Notes: a model not told the origin generated them from the letters alone. A stretch of 64,000 nucleotides of DNA from Bacillota bacterium (GCA_026627385.1 JAPNUR010000008.1:1-64000), one strand, 5' to 3'. Positions 17,847-26,977 are shown, counted from the stretch's first letter. A program made the numbers and translations.

Positions 17847-18470
17847 TTACACTTTTTGTCCCGTAAAGAGCACAAAACGACGGTTTATCGCATCCAGCAC
17901 CGCGCGGATCATGGTCTCCTCTGCCGTGGTGTCGCGATGCACGGCATTACCGGCCATCACTTCACCATCTAGATCGAGAGCTAAGGCCACCGACAGCGGA
18001 ACACCCGCGACCTCTAGTTGCAACGCCTCGATCAAATGCAATCCGTTGCGTTGGCCTAACGCCTCATTCACGGCGGCCAGAGCCGCGCGGGCCACCGCCA
18101 ACGTGCTGGTGGGCGCAACCGCCTCTCCTTCATACGATCGGGAACCATGAACCAGTCGACATTCGGCGCTATATCCAGACGAGCCGTATGTCACCGAAAA
18201 GCCCCCGATTCGTAAGCGCCCAAAAGAACGCCGTTGATCGTCTTCCGGCTGCACCTGCACCACGGTAATTTGACTTGCCTGAATCTCATGCCACCCTGAA
18301 CTGCGCAAGAGAGACAGGATTTCCCGCACCACATGGCGCGGGGGCTGCACACTTTGGCTGACCACTTGGACCTGGTAACCGCCTAATCCGTCGTCCACGA
18401 TATCCGCGCGCTTGATATGCGGAACGCGTTGCAATATGTCGATATAATCTTCAAATTGCGATACCGCCAT
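17847..18470 (-). CDS. Conserved-type hypothetical protein, two alpha/beta domains
   Basis: 207 aa, no signal peptide or membrane segment. Residues 1-75 look like a small alpha/beta domain (VREILSLLRSSGW...ITVVQV). Residues 80-200 show the pattern of LeuA-dimer-like or small-molecule-binding folds (YEGEAVAPTSTLAVARAALAAVNEAL, later AVLDAINRRF). I do not recognise a named family. ATG at 18470 has GAGGAGG 5 nt upstream, so expression is well supported. It lies downstream of the hpf terminator and upstream of the peptide/HD-GYP pair. Confidence 0.7.
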   Translation of the reverse strand: MAVSQFEDYIDILQRVPHIKRADIVDDGLGGYQVQVVSQSVQPPRHVVREILSLLRSSGWHEIQASQITVVQVQPEDDQRRSFGRLRIGGFSVTYGSSGYSAECRLVHGSRSYEGEAVAPTSTLAVARAALAAVNEALGQRNGLHLIEALQLEVAGVPLSVALALDLDGEVMAGNAVHRDTTAEETMIRAVLDAINRRFVLFTGQKV

Positions 18471-18535
18471 GCTCTCCTCCTCAGGGACTCAACTTCTATT
18501 TCGACCTCCGCGAAAATATTCCTGCTTTTTCCTCA

Positions 18536-18565
18536 CAAAAAACGGGAACTCTGTCGAGTTCCCGT
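18536..18565 (-). terminator. Rho-independent terminator of hpf
   Basis: Stem ACGGGAACTC/GAGTTCCCGT (10 bp, loop TGTC on the plus strand) followed on the minus strand by TTTTTTG, 21 bp after the hpf stop. Confidence 0.88.
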
Positions 18566-18586
18566 CTCGAACCATGGGTCGTTCCG

Positions 18587-19093
18587 TCAACTAGGCTCCA
18601 ACAACCCGTACCCACCATCCTGGCGCCGATAGACCACGTTAATCATCTCGGTTTCCGCATTAGTAAAAGCAAAAAAATCGTGGCCCAAAAGGTCCATCTG
18701 CATTAAGGCTTCGTCCACGGTCATCGGTTTACGGGGAAAGGTTTTACGCCGCACCAGTTCCTCGGGATGGTGAGGATTGTCATTTTTCACCTCGTGCCCA
18801 TGCCGCGGCTTCACGCGAGCCTTGTATTTGAGCAATTGCCGCTCCAATTTGTCGACCACGCGGTCAATGGAAGCATACATATCGGGCGAGGTTTCTTCGG
18901 CTCGCAACAGCAAGCCATCAAGCGGCATGGTCACCTCTATGACATGATCGTCACCCTCGACGACAAGCCGAGCATGAGCGGTAACGGCCCGATGATCAAA
19001 ATACTTACTTAACTTGGAGAGTTTTCGCGTCACATGGTCCTTCAGAGCAGCCGTGACCTCGACATTTTTCCCGCGAACGATTACATCCATCAT
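18587..19093 (-). CDS. hpf: Ribosome hibernation promoting factor, long form
   Basis: 168 aa. The N-terminal S30AE/YfiA domain (residues 1-100, start MMDVIVRGKNVEVTAALKDH) blocks the 30S decoding site. The C-terminal dimerisation domain (about 112-165, RKTFPRKPMTVDEALMQMDL then GHDFFAFTN) joins two ribosomes into 100S particles in stationary phase. Start ATG at 19093 is set by family alignment; the ribosome site is weak. The order hpf-secA-prfB is as in Bacillus, although about 5.6 kb of arsenic, HD-GYP and IS material separates hpf from secA here. Transcription probably starts far upstream (see the leader entry). Confidence 0.93.
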   Translation of the reverse strand: MMDVIVRGKNVEVTAALKDHVTRKLSKLSKYFDHRAVTAHARLVVEGDDHVIEVTMPLDGLLLRAEETSPDMYASIDRVVDKLERQLLKYKARVKPRHGHEVKNDNPHHPEELVRRKTFPRKPMTVDEALMQMDLLGHDFFAFTNAETEMINVVYRRQDGGYGLLEPS

Positions 19094-19533
19094 AAAGTAG
19101 CGGCGGGGACCCCGGCAATCCACCCGGAGAGAGCCGCCTGCCTCCTTTCCAACGGTTGACTGACCCCGCGGGGTTTTCAGGGTGCTGGACTCCGTTACCC
19201 CGCTTCAGTTCGGCGGCAATATACAAACAACCGCGGTATTTCAGTCGTCCACCGTCTTGACCAGTTTTGACGATCCGAGACCTATCGTACCGCTTGGCGG
19301 CACCAATTCGGGATGCCCTGACGGCCCTACTAAGAGAGAGCGCCCGATCCCTTTTCCTAGGGCCAAGCGATCTTCCTTCGTACTGACCCCGGACCGAGTG
19401 ATGCTCTGAATCCTGGCCTCACGTATTTGACTCCATTCCCTGTCCACGACGAGCGCTGCCTCCGCTCCCGGACCCTCAACCAGGGGTCACCAATTGTCTG
19501 ACTGGCACCCACATTATACCACCCGCCCCACGG
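19094..19533 (-). other. Long hpf leader with an extended -10 promoter
   Basis: TGGTATAAT (plus 19513-19521) is an extended -10 sequence with no good -35, located 420 bp upstream of hpf. No gene lies between. The leader includes a GGCCCTA/TAGGGCC inverted repeat in its middle. I recognise no riboswitch class. Confidence 0.4.
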
Positions 19534-19568
19534 TAAAAAGCGTCAAGGCCGGGATCCCCCGGCCTTGA
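19534..19568 (-). terminator. Rho-independent terminator of the cold-shock gene
   Basis: Perfect 11-bp stem TCAAGGCCGGG/CCCGGCCTTGA with a 4-nt loop, followed on the minus strand by CGCTTTTTACC, 23 bp past the stop codon. Confidence 0.92.
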
Positions 19569-19590
19569 AGTAAGTCGAACCTCTGACGGT

Positions 19591-19788
19591 TTAGAGACGG
19601 ACAACGTTCGCGGCCTGCGGCCCGCGGTCACCCTCTACAACATCAAATTCGACACGCTCGCCTTCGTTGAGCGTACGGAAACCTTCGCCATTTATGGCAC
19701 TGAAATGTACAAAGACATCGCCGCCGTCTTCCCTCTCCAGAAATCCGTACCCCTTCTCAGCGCTAAACCACTTGACGCGACCAGTCAT
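19591..19788 (-). CDS. Cold-shock protein (CspA family)
   Basis: 65 aa, a single OB-fold nucleic-acid chaperone. RNP1 (KGYGFLER) and RNP2 (DVFVHFSAI) are intact, and the length is normal. It is monocistronic between a strong promoter (19847-19875) and terminator, with a leader of about 50 nt. AAAGGGG lies 12 nt before the ATG. Confidence 0.95.
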   Translation of the reverse strand: MTGRVKWFSAEKGYGFLEREDGGDVFVHFSAINGEGFRTLNEGERVEFDVVEGDRGPQAANVVRL

Positions 19789-19846
19789 TTTCTTGCTTTT
19801 CCCCTTTCAACTTAAAGGCCCGCTCCCAACAGGAACGACCGCGGTC

Positions 19847-19875
19847 ACTATAACATTGCCTTCCAAAAAAGTCAA
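19847..19875 (-). promoter_or_regulatory. sigma-A promoter of the cold-shock gene
   Basis: Minus strand TTGACT (19870-19875), 17-nt spacer, TATAGT (19847-19852), about 58 nt upstream of the start codon. Confidence 0.8.
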
Positions 19876-19896
19876 ACAGTTTCCACCGACAATGCG

Positions 19897-21141
19897 TTAC
19901 AAGGCAGCGGCACTCACGTTGTTCACCGATCGCAAATCTCGAGACACCGCTGACCAAATGCCCACAAAGCACCACAGGGCGGTCACTAGGGCAACGCCGA
20001 CTCCAACCCCCTGCCACCGCGCAATCCATCCGATGGCCGATGCGCCGATGGCCCCGCCCAATCCCATGCCAATGCCACGAATCGACAGGACGCGCGCACG
20101 CATGCGTAATGGAATTCTTTGTTGCAGCCAGGCAATGAGGGCTGTTCCGTACAGCGCATTGCCTGCTCCGGCCAGCACGAGACTCCCGGCCGCTCCCCAC
20201 CACACGGGTATCACCAGCACCAGGCCAAATCCCGCGGCGGTCAGCAGAAACCCCGTGGCCAAGAGATAGTGAAGACTCCAGTGCTCCATCGCCTGCAACC
20301 GTTCTATGGCAAGCCCCGATACCAATGAACCCGTGGCAATGGATAGCAGTAGCCAAACGTAATGAGCCGAGGATACGTGCCACAGCGTGCGCGAAAGCGG
20401 AGCCATTAACGTATTGAGTGCCGCTACCCCCAAGGCAACCACAGCGGATAACACCATCACCATGCGCACCGACGGCACGGTATCGAGGTAACGGTAACCC
20501 TCTTTGAGGTCATCCCAAAACCGCGTATGGCGCGATGACCGGGGTTGCCACAACTCTGGCGCCACGTTAAGACTTTGCAGCAAGAACGCCGCACCGACGT
20601 AGGTTGCAGCGTCAACGATGAATGCCGACGGGATTCCCCAGAAAGCCAAGACTCCCGCTGCGGTGACGTACGCGCCGAGGTCCGCAATCGCGTAATAACT
20701 GTGTTGGCGCGCAGCACTTTTTTGATTGATTTCGTTGCTGCCGGCTATCTCGGGTTGTATCGCGCGAATCAGCGGCTGATAAATCATAGAAAGGCAGTAA
20801 ATGGCAAACACAGCCGCGACAGTCCACGCATACGCGTGCACCCAAGGAATAGAAAGGACTAGCCCGGCCCGCAATACATCTGATGCCAAAAGCGCCTGAC
20901 GCCTGGGCAATCGATCAATGATCCCCGCCACAGCCCATCCGAGGATCACCCGCGGCACGTAGGCCATCGCTAACACCACTCCCAGTGCGGCCACGTTGTT
21001 TTTTGTCAAGGCCAACACAAAGAGCGCCAACGCCACTTCCGAAAAGTTATCACCTAACCGGCTGAGCGCCTGGGCAATAATGAGTTTATGAATGTTCGCA
21101 TGTAATCCCGTTATCGATGGATCGCTAGAAACCGGTTTAAT
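19897..21141 (-). CDS. MFS transporter, apparent ATT start
   Basis: 414 aa if read from ATT at 21139-21141, or 379 aa from GTG 21036. About 11-12 membrane segments; the MFS loop 2-3 motif appears as GIIDRLPRRQALLASD. The substrate is unknown; the closest style is the MFS_3/enterobactin-exporter-like drug efflux group. The frame upstream of the GTG encodes a convincing first helix (IHKLIIAQALSRLGDNFSEV), so the GTG is too late. No ATG/GTG/TTG exists before the in-frame TGA, but AAGGAGG lies 10 nt before ATT-AAA-CCG. An overlapping ATG at 21148 opens only three codons. Either a rare ATT start or a 1-nt frameshift. Confidence 0.75.
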   Translation of the reverse strand: MKPVSSDPSITGLHANIHKLIIAQALSRLGDNFSEVALALFVLALTKNNVAALGVVLAMAYVPRVILGWAVAGIIDRLPRRQALLASDVLRAGLVLSIPWVHAYAWTVAAVFAIYCLSMIYQPLIRAIQPEIAGSNEINQKSAARQHSYYAIADLGAYVTAAGVLAFWGIPSAFIVDAATYVGAAFLLQSLNVAPELWQPRSSRHTRFWDDLKEGYRYLDTVPSVRMVMVLSAVVALGVAALNTLMAPLSRTLWHVSSAHYVWLLLSIATGSLVSGLAIERLQAMEHWSLHYLLATGFLLTAAGFGLVLVIPVWWGAAGSLVLAGAGNALYGTALIAWLQQRIPLRMRARVLSIRGIGMGLGGAIGASAIGWIARWQGVGVGVALVTALWCFVGIWSAVSRDLRSVNNVSAAAL

Positions 21142-22324
21142 AAATCATTCGCCTCCTTCACCCTTTTTGCATGGACAATCTCGCATCCCTCTTCTTATTC
21201 CGACAGCTACCAACCCCGTTCACTATAACGGGCGTGTGTAAAAAACCGTGTCGAAACTTGACAACCGGCCCTGACTACGCACCAAAACTCCAAAATCCAC
21301 AACCCGCGTTCATTCTCACCTGGGGATAATGGGGATAAGTCTGTTGATAAAAGGCATGGCAACATTTTCACTGGGGATAGCTCCACCATCGAGAATCACT
21401 CTCGAACTGATGCACCAACGTGCCATCGGGTTAATGATGTCGATAAATTGTCGTCAGGGCGACGGCATGCGCGATCACATCAGACTCAGATCCAAAGCCA
21501 CACGAACCCCATCTTGGCTTCCGTCACCTCTTGGCCGCCTTATCTCCGCCAATAGTCGGCGCGGTGGGTCAGCCCATGGCGATCCACAAATCTTGTGAGA
21601 TTGAGGAGTCGTTAAGATGTGGGTCGTTGAGGCAACGAGCGTTCCCCTGTTCACGACCGTTCACCGGGTAAGGGAAAAAGGTAGGTGATAGATAGCCCGA
21701 CATCCGGTGGATAGGGTATTCGGGATGCCCCGCGCATTTTCCTCTTTTTGAACGGTACCCGCGTCGTATAAACGCGGCCGGCACTTAACTCTGTCGGGGA
21801 GAAGATATCTCGGATCGAGCCCGAAACATCCTGATTCATGAATCGCTAGCCGGCTCTCTTGGCCCACGACTAACGTCGATAGACCACGCGCACTTCGGAC
21901 CGTTTCGGCGGCCCTGCTTGCCGAAACAGCTGCACGATGTGATGTGCAGTAATCGGCATCCCGGGCTTCGAGGGACCAACGCAGTTGGAGACGGCCAATG
22001 GCCCAGGGAGCGAATCGGGAGAAGCTATTCCACGCAATACACGCGGCATAATGGTTCAAGAAACCTTGTCACGAGTCGACCGGACCAAGACCGGGGCCTG
22101 CCTCGCCCCGCGAACTCAGGGCCAGGTGCTCAGTCCGCAAGGCAACCTGAAGCCCAGCCTTTCGTCCAGTGCTACGCAATCAGTTCAGCTCACAGGCACC
22201 ACTTTCCTCCCCTCGGCACCCATCGAATGGGCGTCTACGGCTTTGACGCAGTTCGCCGCCTACCGTGCACCGAATTTGCTTAGAGTCAATGCCGCATTGA
22301 ACAACCTCAGACGCTGACACCTCA
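21142..22324. other. 1.2-kb region without an intact gene; DnaA-box-like cluster
   Basis: No coherent gene is seen. Four same-oriented near-matches to the DnaA box (TGTGGATAA) occur at 21321-21329, 21330-21338, 21342-21350 and 21372-21380. A plus-strand frame ending at 22317 (APNLLRVNAALNNLRR) and a minus frame at 21661-22059 might be gene remnants, but I recognise neither. Confidence 0.4.
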
Positions 22325-22765
22325 TCACGGTCTCATGAAGCTCGTTAGCATACGGTGGACAGCCTCTAAGAGTTGCCGTCCATCGGCATCGCGTGACAAA
22401 TCCAGCCACACAATGAGTGGATATTGGCACTGAGACAACACCACCGCGTCATCCGCATCCATCAGGTGAAAGGCTGGATAGTGTCGGCAGAGACGCTCGA
22501 CGATGGCCCTCGTTTCCGGTCCGGCCACCCGGGTCACCCAAAGGACCTCCCAAGCGTCAAAGGGTCCTATGCCTTGGCTCGCAAGCCGGCGGAGTTCTCG
22601 GGCCACGTGCTCGACGCGATCAGCCTCATCGTGAAAGCGAATCACGACACTAATCCCCGTATTCACGTGGCCATGGCCTACCAAAATTTTCTCATAAAGC
22701 CATTCGAGCAACACCACGACGCCATAAAGCGCCAGTGCTAGACCTACTGCTCCCCACCAGGTCAC
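22325..22765 (-). CDS. Hypothetical single-pass membrane protein
   Basis: 146 aa. One N-terminal membrane segment (residues about 5-28, VGLALALYGVVVLLEWLYEK) is followed by a cytosolic alpha/beta domain beginning ISVVIRFHDEADRVEHVARE. This start resembles the first strand and helix of GT-A glycosyltransferases, but the domain is too short and lacks a DxD. Function unknown. It lies 57 bp downstream of metK on the same strand. Confidence 0.6.
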   Translation of the reverse strand: MTWWGAVGLALALYGVVVLLEWLYEKILVGHGHVNTGISVVIRFHDEADRVEHVARELRRLASQGIGPFDAWEVLWVTRVAGPETRAIVERLCRHYPAFHLMDADDAVVLSQCQYPLIVWLDLSRDADGRQLLEAVHRMLTSFMRP

Positions 22766-22822
22766 GCCTCTCGCCCCCTGTCCGATATATACGCAGGGTA
22801 TGCGAGAACATGACCGGCTGCG

Positions 22823-24019
22823 CTAGCGCTTCATGAGGGCGGCGCGGTCTCTTAATTCGTCTACGCGATTCGTTGCCTCCCAGGGCAAGTCAATATCGGT
22901 TCGACCAAAATGGCCGTACGTCGCCGTGGCTCGATAAATAGGCCGTCGGAGATCCAGATCCTCAATAATCGCTTGCGGTCTTAAGTCAAAGACGTCATTA
23001 ACCAAGGCGGCCAAGCGATCGTCGCCGATCACGCCAGTGCCAAACGAATCCACCATGACAGAAATCGGACGTGCCACGCCAATGGCGTAGGCAATTTGAA
23101 TCTCGACACGTTCTGCCAATTCCGCCGCCACTAGATTTTTGGCCACCCACCGTGCCGCATAGGAACCAGACCGGTCGACCTTGGTCGGATCTTTGCCCGA
23201 GAACGCGCCGCCCCCATGTCTGGCATAGCCACCGTAGGTGTCGACAATGATCTTGCGACCGGTGAGCCCCGAATCTCCGTGAGGTCCGCCAATCACAAAG
23301 CGACCCGTCGGATTGACCAAAATTCGCGTCGCCTTGGACAACCAAGCTGGGGCTAATACAGGAATGAGCACTTCTTCAACAATCGCATCCTTTAATTGTT
23401 CCGGAGTGATATCGGGCTGGTGTTGAGCGGACACGAGGACCGTGTCGAGAGCAACCGGGCGACCGTGCTCGTAGCGCACGGTAACCTGCGTCTTACCATC
23501 GGGCCACAAAAAGGGGACTACATCGGTCTTGCGTACTTCAGCCAACCGCCGCGCTAGTCGATGGGCTAAGGCAATAGGTAGCGGCATCAGTTCAGGCGTC
23601 TCCCGGCACGCAAAACCAAACACCATACCTTGATCGCCGGCGCCAATTTGCTCGCGGTGATCTCGAGGACCCATGCGCGCTTCCAAGGCGTAATCCACAC
23701 CCTGGGCAATGTCCGGCGATTGTTCGTCGATAGACGTCAGGACGGCCACGGTGTCCGCGTCGAATCCCATCTTGGCCCGGGTATATCCCACGTCCCGAAT
23801 GGTGTCGCGCACCACTTTGGGTATGTCCACATAACATTCCGTGGAAATTTCTCCGACCACCAGCGCTAACCCCGTGGTGACCACCGTTTCGGCCGCCACG
23901 CGCGCATCAGGGTCACGTTCCAAGAGATTGTCTAAAATCGCGTCCGAGATTTGATCCGCTACTTTGTCCGGATGCCCTTCGGTCACCGACTCCGATGTAA
24001 ACAAGTAATCTTGCGCCAC
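22823..24019 (-). CDS. metK: S-adenosylmethionine synthetase
   Basis: 398 aa, cytosolic tetramer making SAM from methionine and [19 protein letters not shown] (about 15-30) supplies the ATP/metal-binding His and Asp. [12 protein letters not shown] (about 121-132) and the glycine-rich loop [16 protein letters not shown] (about 267-282) are intact. Length is standard. Controlled by the SAM-I riboswitch immediately upstream, so high SAM shuts off transcription. SAM made here also feeds ArsM and PrmC. Confidence 0.98.
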   Translation of the reverse strand: MAQDYLFTSESVTEGHPDKVADQISDAILDNLLERDPDARVAAETVVTTGLALVVGEISTECYVDIPKVVRDTIRDVGYTRAKMGFDADTVAVLTSIDEQSPDIAQGVDYALEARMGPRDHREQIGAGDQGMVFGFACRETPELMPLPIALAHRLARRLAEVRKTDVVPFLWPDGKTQVTVRYEHGRPVALDTVLVSAQHQPDITPEQLKDAIVEEVLIPVLAPAWLSKATRILVNPTGRFVIGGPHGDSGLTGRKIIVDTYGGYARHGGGAFSGKDPTKVDRSGSYAARWVAKNLVAAELAERVEIQIAYAIGVARPISVMVDSFGTGVIGDDRLAALVNDVFDLRPQAIIEDLDLRRPIYRATATYGHFGRTDIDLPWEATNRVDELRDRAALMKR

Positions 24020-24096
24020 TGTTTAGCCTACCTTTCTGCACCGGGATACCGATCAACCCGCCCATTGGCCTGCCGCCACCCGTCAATGCTTCCCAA

Positions 24097-24236
24097 TTAA
24101 AAATCCTCTTCCCGAGAGAAGAGGCTAGCCACTCATTCTCTCATCCCTCCGCTTGGCGGTCGGGCTTGGCACCGCGGCTTACCACCTGGTTGCCGGGCTT
24201 CATCGGGCCTGTCCCTCCGCCTCTCTTGATAAGAGA
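24097..24236 (-). ncRNA. SAM-I (S-box) riboswitch with terminator, controlling metK
   Basis: The minus strand from about 24236 reads CTTATCAAGAGAGGCGGAGG, then GGCCCGATGAAGCCCGGCAACC, GGTGCCAA and GATGAGAG, the conserved elements of the SAM-I aptamer in order. The expression platform is a 7-bp stem CCTCTTC/GAAGAGG (24105-24124) followed by ATTTTT. SAM binding should favour the terminator. It ends about 80 nt before metK. Confidence 0.96.
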
Positions 24237-25147
24237 ACATCCAATGATCGTGATTCGCGCGAACGACCGGGGTCCCTCCTCACAGTACGGGCGCCGAACA
24301 CCACCTTGCATAAGGCGTCAGCCCCGACCGCCCGCTTGGGAACACATAACTCCTGTAAGAATATCACACTAGGAACCGTAGAGCCATATGGCGCCAGATT
24401 ACCGTGCGCCAAAGACCACAATCGATTACCTTGTGGCCTAACCTAACCGCATCTACAGCATCCTCTGTGAGAACATGATGACAATTACCGTGTGGCAACA
24501 TAATGGAACAACAGGATCCCTTCGTTAGTCAGGTTCCCACCCTAGAGCCACCAGCACGATACAGCCGGGACCACCAAAGGTCTGAGATAGAGCACGCATT
24601 ATGTAACCAACGTCTTGAAGCTCTTGCCAATGCGAAGGGTTTATGGAGTCACCGATTCATGGCTTGGTACATTTGTAAAGCGGATACGGGATAGGGGGCC
24701 CATGCTTGACTTTAGACTGCGAACTTAGAGGAACTAGCGAGGATGTCTTTCTGGTTGGTCTAATGCGCGCAGTTCAACCTCTTCAGACGCTCTGCCAACA
24801 CCGCTCCCACAGCGTTCTGCGGGTTAACCGAAACCGGCGGCAGAGCCCGGACTATGGTTTTGGTAAAATAAACTTTAGCCCTCCCATCCGAGGAGGGCAG
24901 GTATCCAAACTCCAGCGAGTAATCGGGGCGATGGTGTCCCCTCCCCCGATGTTCGCGTCCCAAAAAACGCCCCACGCTTTAGTGCAATAGCAGATCGTGA
25001 GCGTTAAATCCCATGCGTCCGTCCTTCCAAGAGGCTCGTCCGGCTTGGCGACAAACGCCAAGCCCTCATTGTCGGGTGGTGGATCAGGGGCGGATGCTGG
25101 CCGGGGGCTCGCTTGCCCCCGGCTAGGTGGTCTTTCCAGTGTGGGGG
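24237..25147. other. 0.9-kb gap with three strong hairpins, no gene seen
   Basis: Hairpins: GCCCTCC/GGAGGGC (24878-24898), GGCTTGGCG/CGCCAAGCC (25042-25064) and GCCGGGGGC/GCCCCCGGC (25100-25123). The first is followed on the minus strand by TAAAGTTTATTTT and may be a terminator for spoIIID. The others lack T-tracts. The short open frames lack ribosome sites. Confidence 0.45.
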
Positions 25148-25405
25148 CTACACCGGGTGTTGCGTGCGGAATTTTTGGCGCGTCGCTTCACCACCGCGCA
25201 AGTGTCGTTCCGCTTTGTTCACCTCCAACACTTTTTTGACCTCATTGGCTAGGTGGGCATTGACCTTAGGCAAGCGCTCCGTCACATCTTTGTGCACAGT
25301 ACTCTTGGACACACCAAAGACCTTGGCCGTATCCCGAACGGTTGCGCCGCTCTTAAGAATGTAATTGCCAATATCCATTACGCGTTGCCAGATGTGGTCC
25401 TTCAC
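25148..25405 (-). CDS. spoIIID: Sporulation transcription regulator SpoIIID
   Basis: 85 aa. The DNA-binding protein acts in the mother cell under sigma-E, activating or repressing sporulation genes. The HTH VRDTAKVFGVSKSTVHKDV and the following ERLPKVNAHLANEVKKVLE and RHLRGGEAT segments are characteristic of SpoIIID. Start: GTG 25405 with AAAGGGG 8 nt upstream; the frame extends to 25456 but that part is not conserved. Its position beside a SpoIIQ-like gene and the atp operon is as in many spore formers and shows the organism is (or was) a spore former. Confidence 0.96.
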   Translation of the reverse strand: MKDHIWQRVMDIGNYILKSGATVRDTAKVFGVSKSTVHKDVTERLPKVNAHLANEVKKVLEVNKAERHLRGGEATRQKFRTQHPV

Positions 25406-25502
25406 CTCTCCGGCCCCTTTCTCCCCCCGTCGTCTGCTAGAGTATATGGGGCGCATAAAAATAAATGCCAGGGCCCAGCCCTGGCATAAGTTGGCTTAAC
25501 CG

Positions 25503-26075
25503 TTAAGAAGAGGGGTAGAGATAGTTCATGGGATTGGCCGCGGTAGCACCGTGATAGACTTGAAAATCAATATGCGATCCGCTGTCTCGGCTATAGAGAC
25601 TGGGCCCCCCGACTGTGCCAAGCACCTGACCTTGCTGGACAGTTTGCCCCGGCTTGACCCCTGCTTGTCCCAAATGCCCGTACACGGTTTCAAACTCATC
25701 GCCATCGCGGACTGTCACCGTTAACCCCATGTGTGGCTCATGCGTCACTTGCGTCACGGTACCTCCCCAGGCCGCCACCACTGGTTTCCCCTGAGGGGCA
25801 GCAATGGTAATGCCGGGATTGTAGTACCATTCGTTCAGGGCGCCTGAATACTGCCAACCGAACCCCCGCGCCACAGTTCCAGACACCGGCATTTTAAGCG
25901 GGGCCGATGTGGGATTGTCGGACTGGTTGAAATGGGTCACAGTCGTCACTGGCGTATGGCTTAACGGGCCCGACGTCGGTACCTGATGCCGGGTGGTCAA
26001 CAAGACGGTAGCCGCGCCACCCACCACGACGACACCTGCCACCGCACCCAAAATGGTTGTGCGACGATTTGCCAT
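25503..26075 (-). CDS. spoIIQ: LytM/M23-domain protein, SpoIIQ-like
   Basis: 190 aa. N-terminal membrane segment (residues about 8-27), a linker, then an M23 domain (about 65-188). The usual first metal-binding HxxxD is replaced (NPGITI), while YGHLG and GSHIDFQVY keep the later His positions, so peptidase activity is doubtful. SpoIIQ in Bacillus subtilis is likewise a degenerate LytM protein, which forms the forespore side of the SpoIIQ-SpoIIIAH channel. Adjacency to spoIIID supports the assignment. ATG 26075; GGAGG is 13 nt upstream. The gene name is an inference. Confidence 0.7.
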   Translation of the reverse strand: MANRRTTILGAVAGVVVVGGAATVLLTTRHQVPTSGPLSHTPVTTVTHFNQSDNPTSAPLKMPVSGTVARGFGWQYSGALNEWYYNPGITIAAPQGKPVVAAWGGTVTQVTHEPHMGLTVTVRDGDEFETVYGHLGQAGVKPGQTVQQGQVLGTVGGPSLYSRDSGSHIDFQVYHGATAANPMNYLYPSS

Positions 26076-26150
26076 GCTATTTTCGCTTCCTCCACAGAGA
26101 TTGCCCGATTGGGGCTATTTCCAGTTTGCCCAATTCCTTCCAGTTCAAAC

Positions 26151-26846
26151 TCAATACGACATGGTGACCAATGGCGTACCCACATAGACGGTCGTTTGTC
26201 GGTGGCCAGGATTCACACCGATCGCGATTTCGACATCAACGCGATGCCCGTCCCACCCCATAGTCTCCGAAAACAATGGGCTAAAACCTAATTCCGACAC
26301 ATACATGCCGGCCGTTTCGCGTACCACTGGAGCGTCCTTGAGCGCGGCCCAGGCATGGCGCATGGCCGCGCGTTCCTCGGCGGGAGTCAGCACGCCGGCA
26401 ATGTGGCCGACGAGATTTACGTCTTGATGCACAACCCCGTACGGATGAAGCGCTGTTTTCAGGCGTGCCACCGTACTGCCAAAGTCCTGACCATGCGTGA
26501 GCGCCGATGCAGTGACGACAATGTATTCCGCTCCGGGTTGAACGTTTTCCACCACGATTTCGAGGTGGTCTCCCCCGACACTTCCGCTCCAAAACTGCGC
26601 CGAGTAATCGGGCCCTTCCCGTTCCCGAAATCGTGGCGATAGGGTGAGTGCCCGCGACAGTCTATGCGTCACCACGTCGAGATTGGTCGGGCGATCCACC
26701 GAAACCCAGTCGCTCACCGCATAGCCACTCGCCCGTGCCCCCGTCGCGGACAAGGCCGCACTCAACGGCGGCGTGGCCATAGTCCGCGTGTGTGCCCCAA
26801 TCCACACCACGATGCCCATTCCCAATATCCACCATCCGGTGCGCAT
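26151..26846 (-). CDS. YwmB-family protein
   Basis: 231 aa, N-terminal signal peptide or anchor (residues about 4-25), then a domain with the YwmB pattern of beta-strands and helices (YIVVTASALTHGQDFG; a conserved C-terminal strand TTVYVGTPLVTMSY). In Bacillus ywmB lies in the same neighbourhood (atp operon, spoIID/spoIIQ); its function is unknown. ATG 26846 with GAGGGGG 6 nt upstream. It could form a unit with the SpoIIQ-like gene. Confidence 0.65.
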   Translation of the reverse strand: MRTGWWILGMGIVVWIGAHTRTMATPPLSAALSATGARASGYAVSDWVSVDRPTNLDVVTHRLSRALTLSPRFREREGPDYSAQFWSGSVGGDHLEIVVENVQPGAEYIVVTASALTHGQDFGSTVARLKTALHPYGVVHQDVNLVGHIAGVLTPAEERAAMRHAWAALKDAPVVRETAGMYVSELGFSPLFSETMGWDGHRVDVEIAIGVNPGHRQTTVYVGTPLVTMSY

Positions 26847-26922
26847 GTGTGTCCCCCTCGGGTATTTTTACCAGATTGTTCCACCCTCGGGATCGTTTCA
26901 TACCTCACCCTGTTTTCCCACG

Positions 26923-26962
26923 CAAAAGACGAAGCAGCCCTCCGCCATGCGAAAGGCTGCTT
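26923..26962 (-). terminator. Terminator of the ATP synthase operon
   Basis: Stem AAGCAGCC/GGCTGCTT (8 bp, 26932-26939 and 26955-26962) with a 15-nt loop, followed on the minus strand by CGTCTTTTG. It begins 15 bp after the atpC stop. Confidence 0.75.
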
Positions 26963-26977
26963 TAAAGGTACACGAGG

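Noticed and set aside
21661-22059. Minus-strand frame of 132 codons as a possible transposase
   Set aside because: No transposase motif or terminal repeats found; left as unassigned intergenic sequence.
24843-24853. AGTCCGGGCTC on the minus strand, resembling the P4 region of RNase P RNA
   Set aside because: Only this 11-mer matches; the preceding GAGGAAA and the other conserved RNase P regions are absent.
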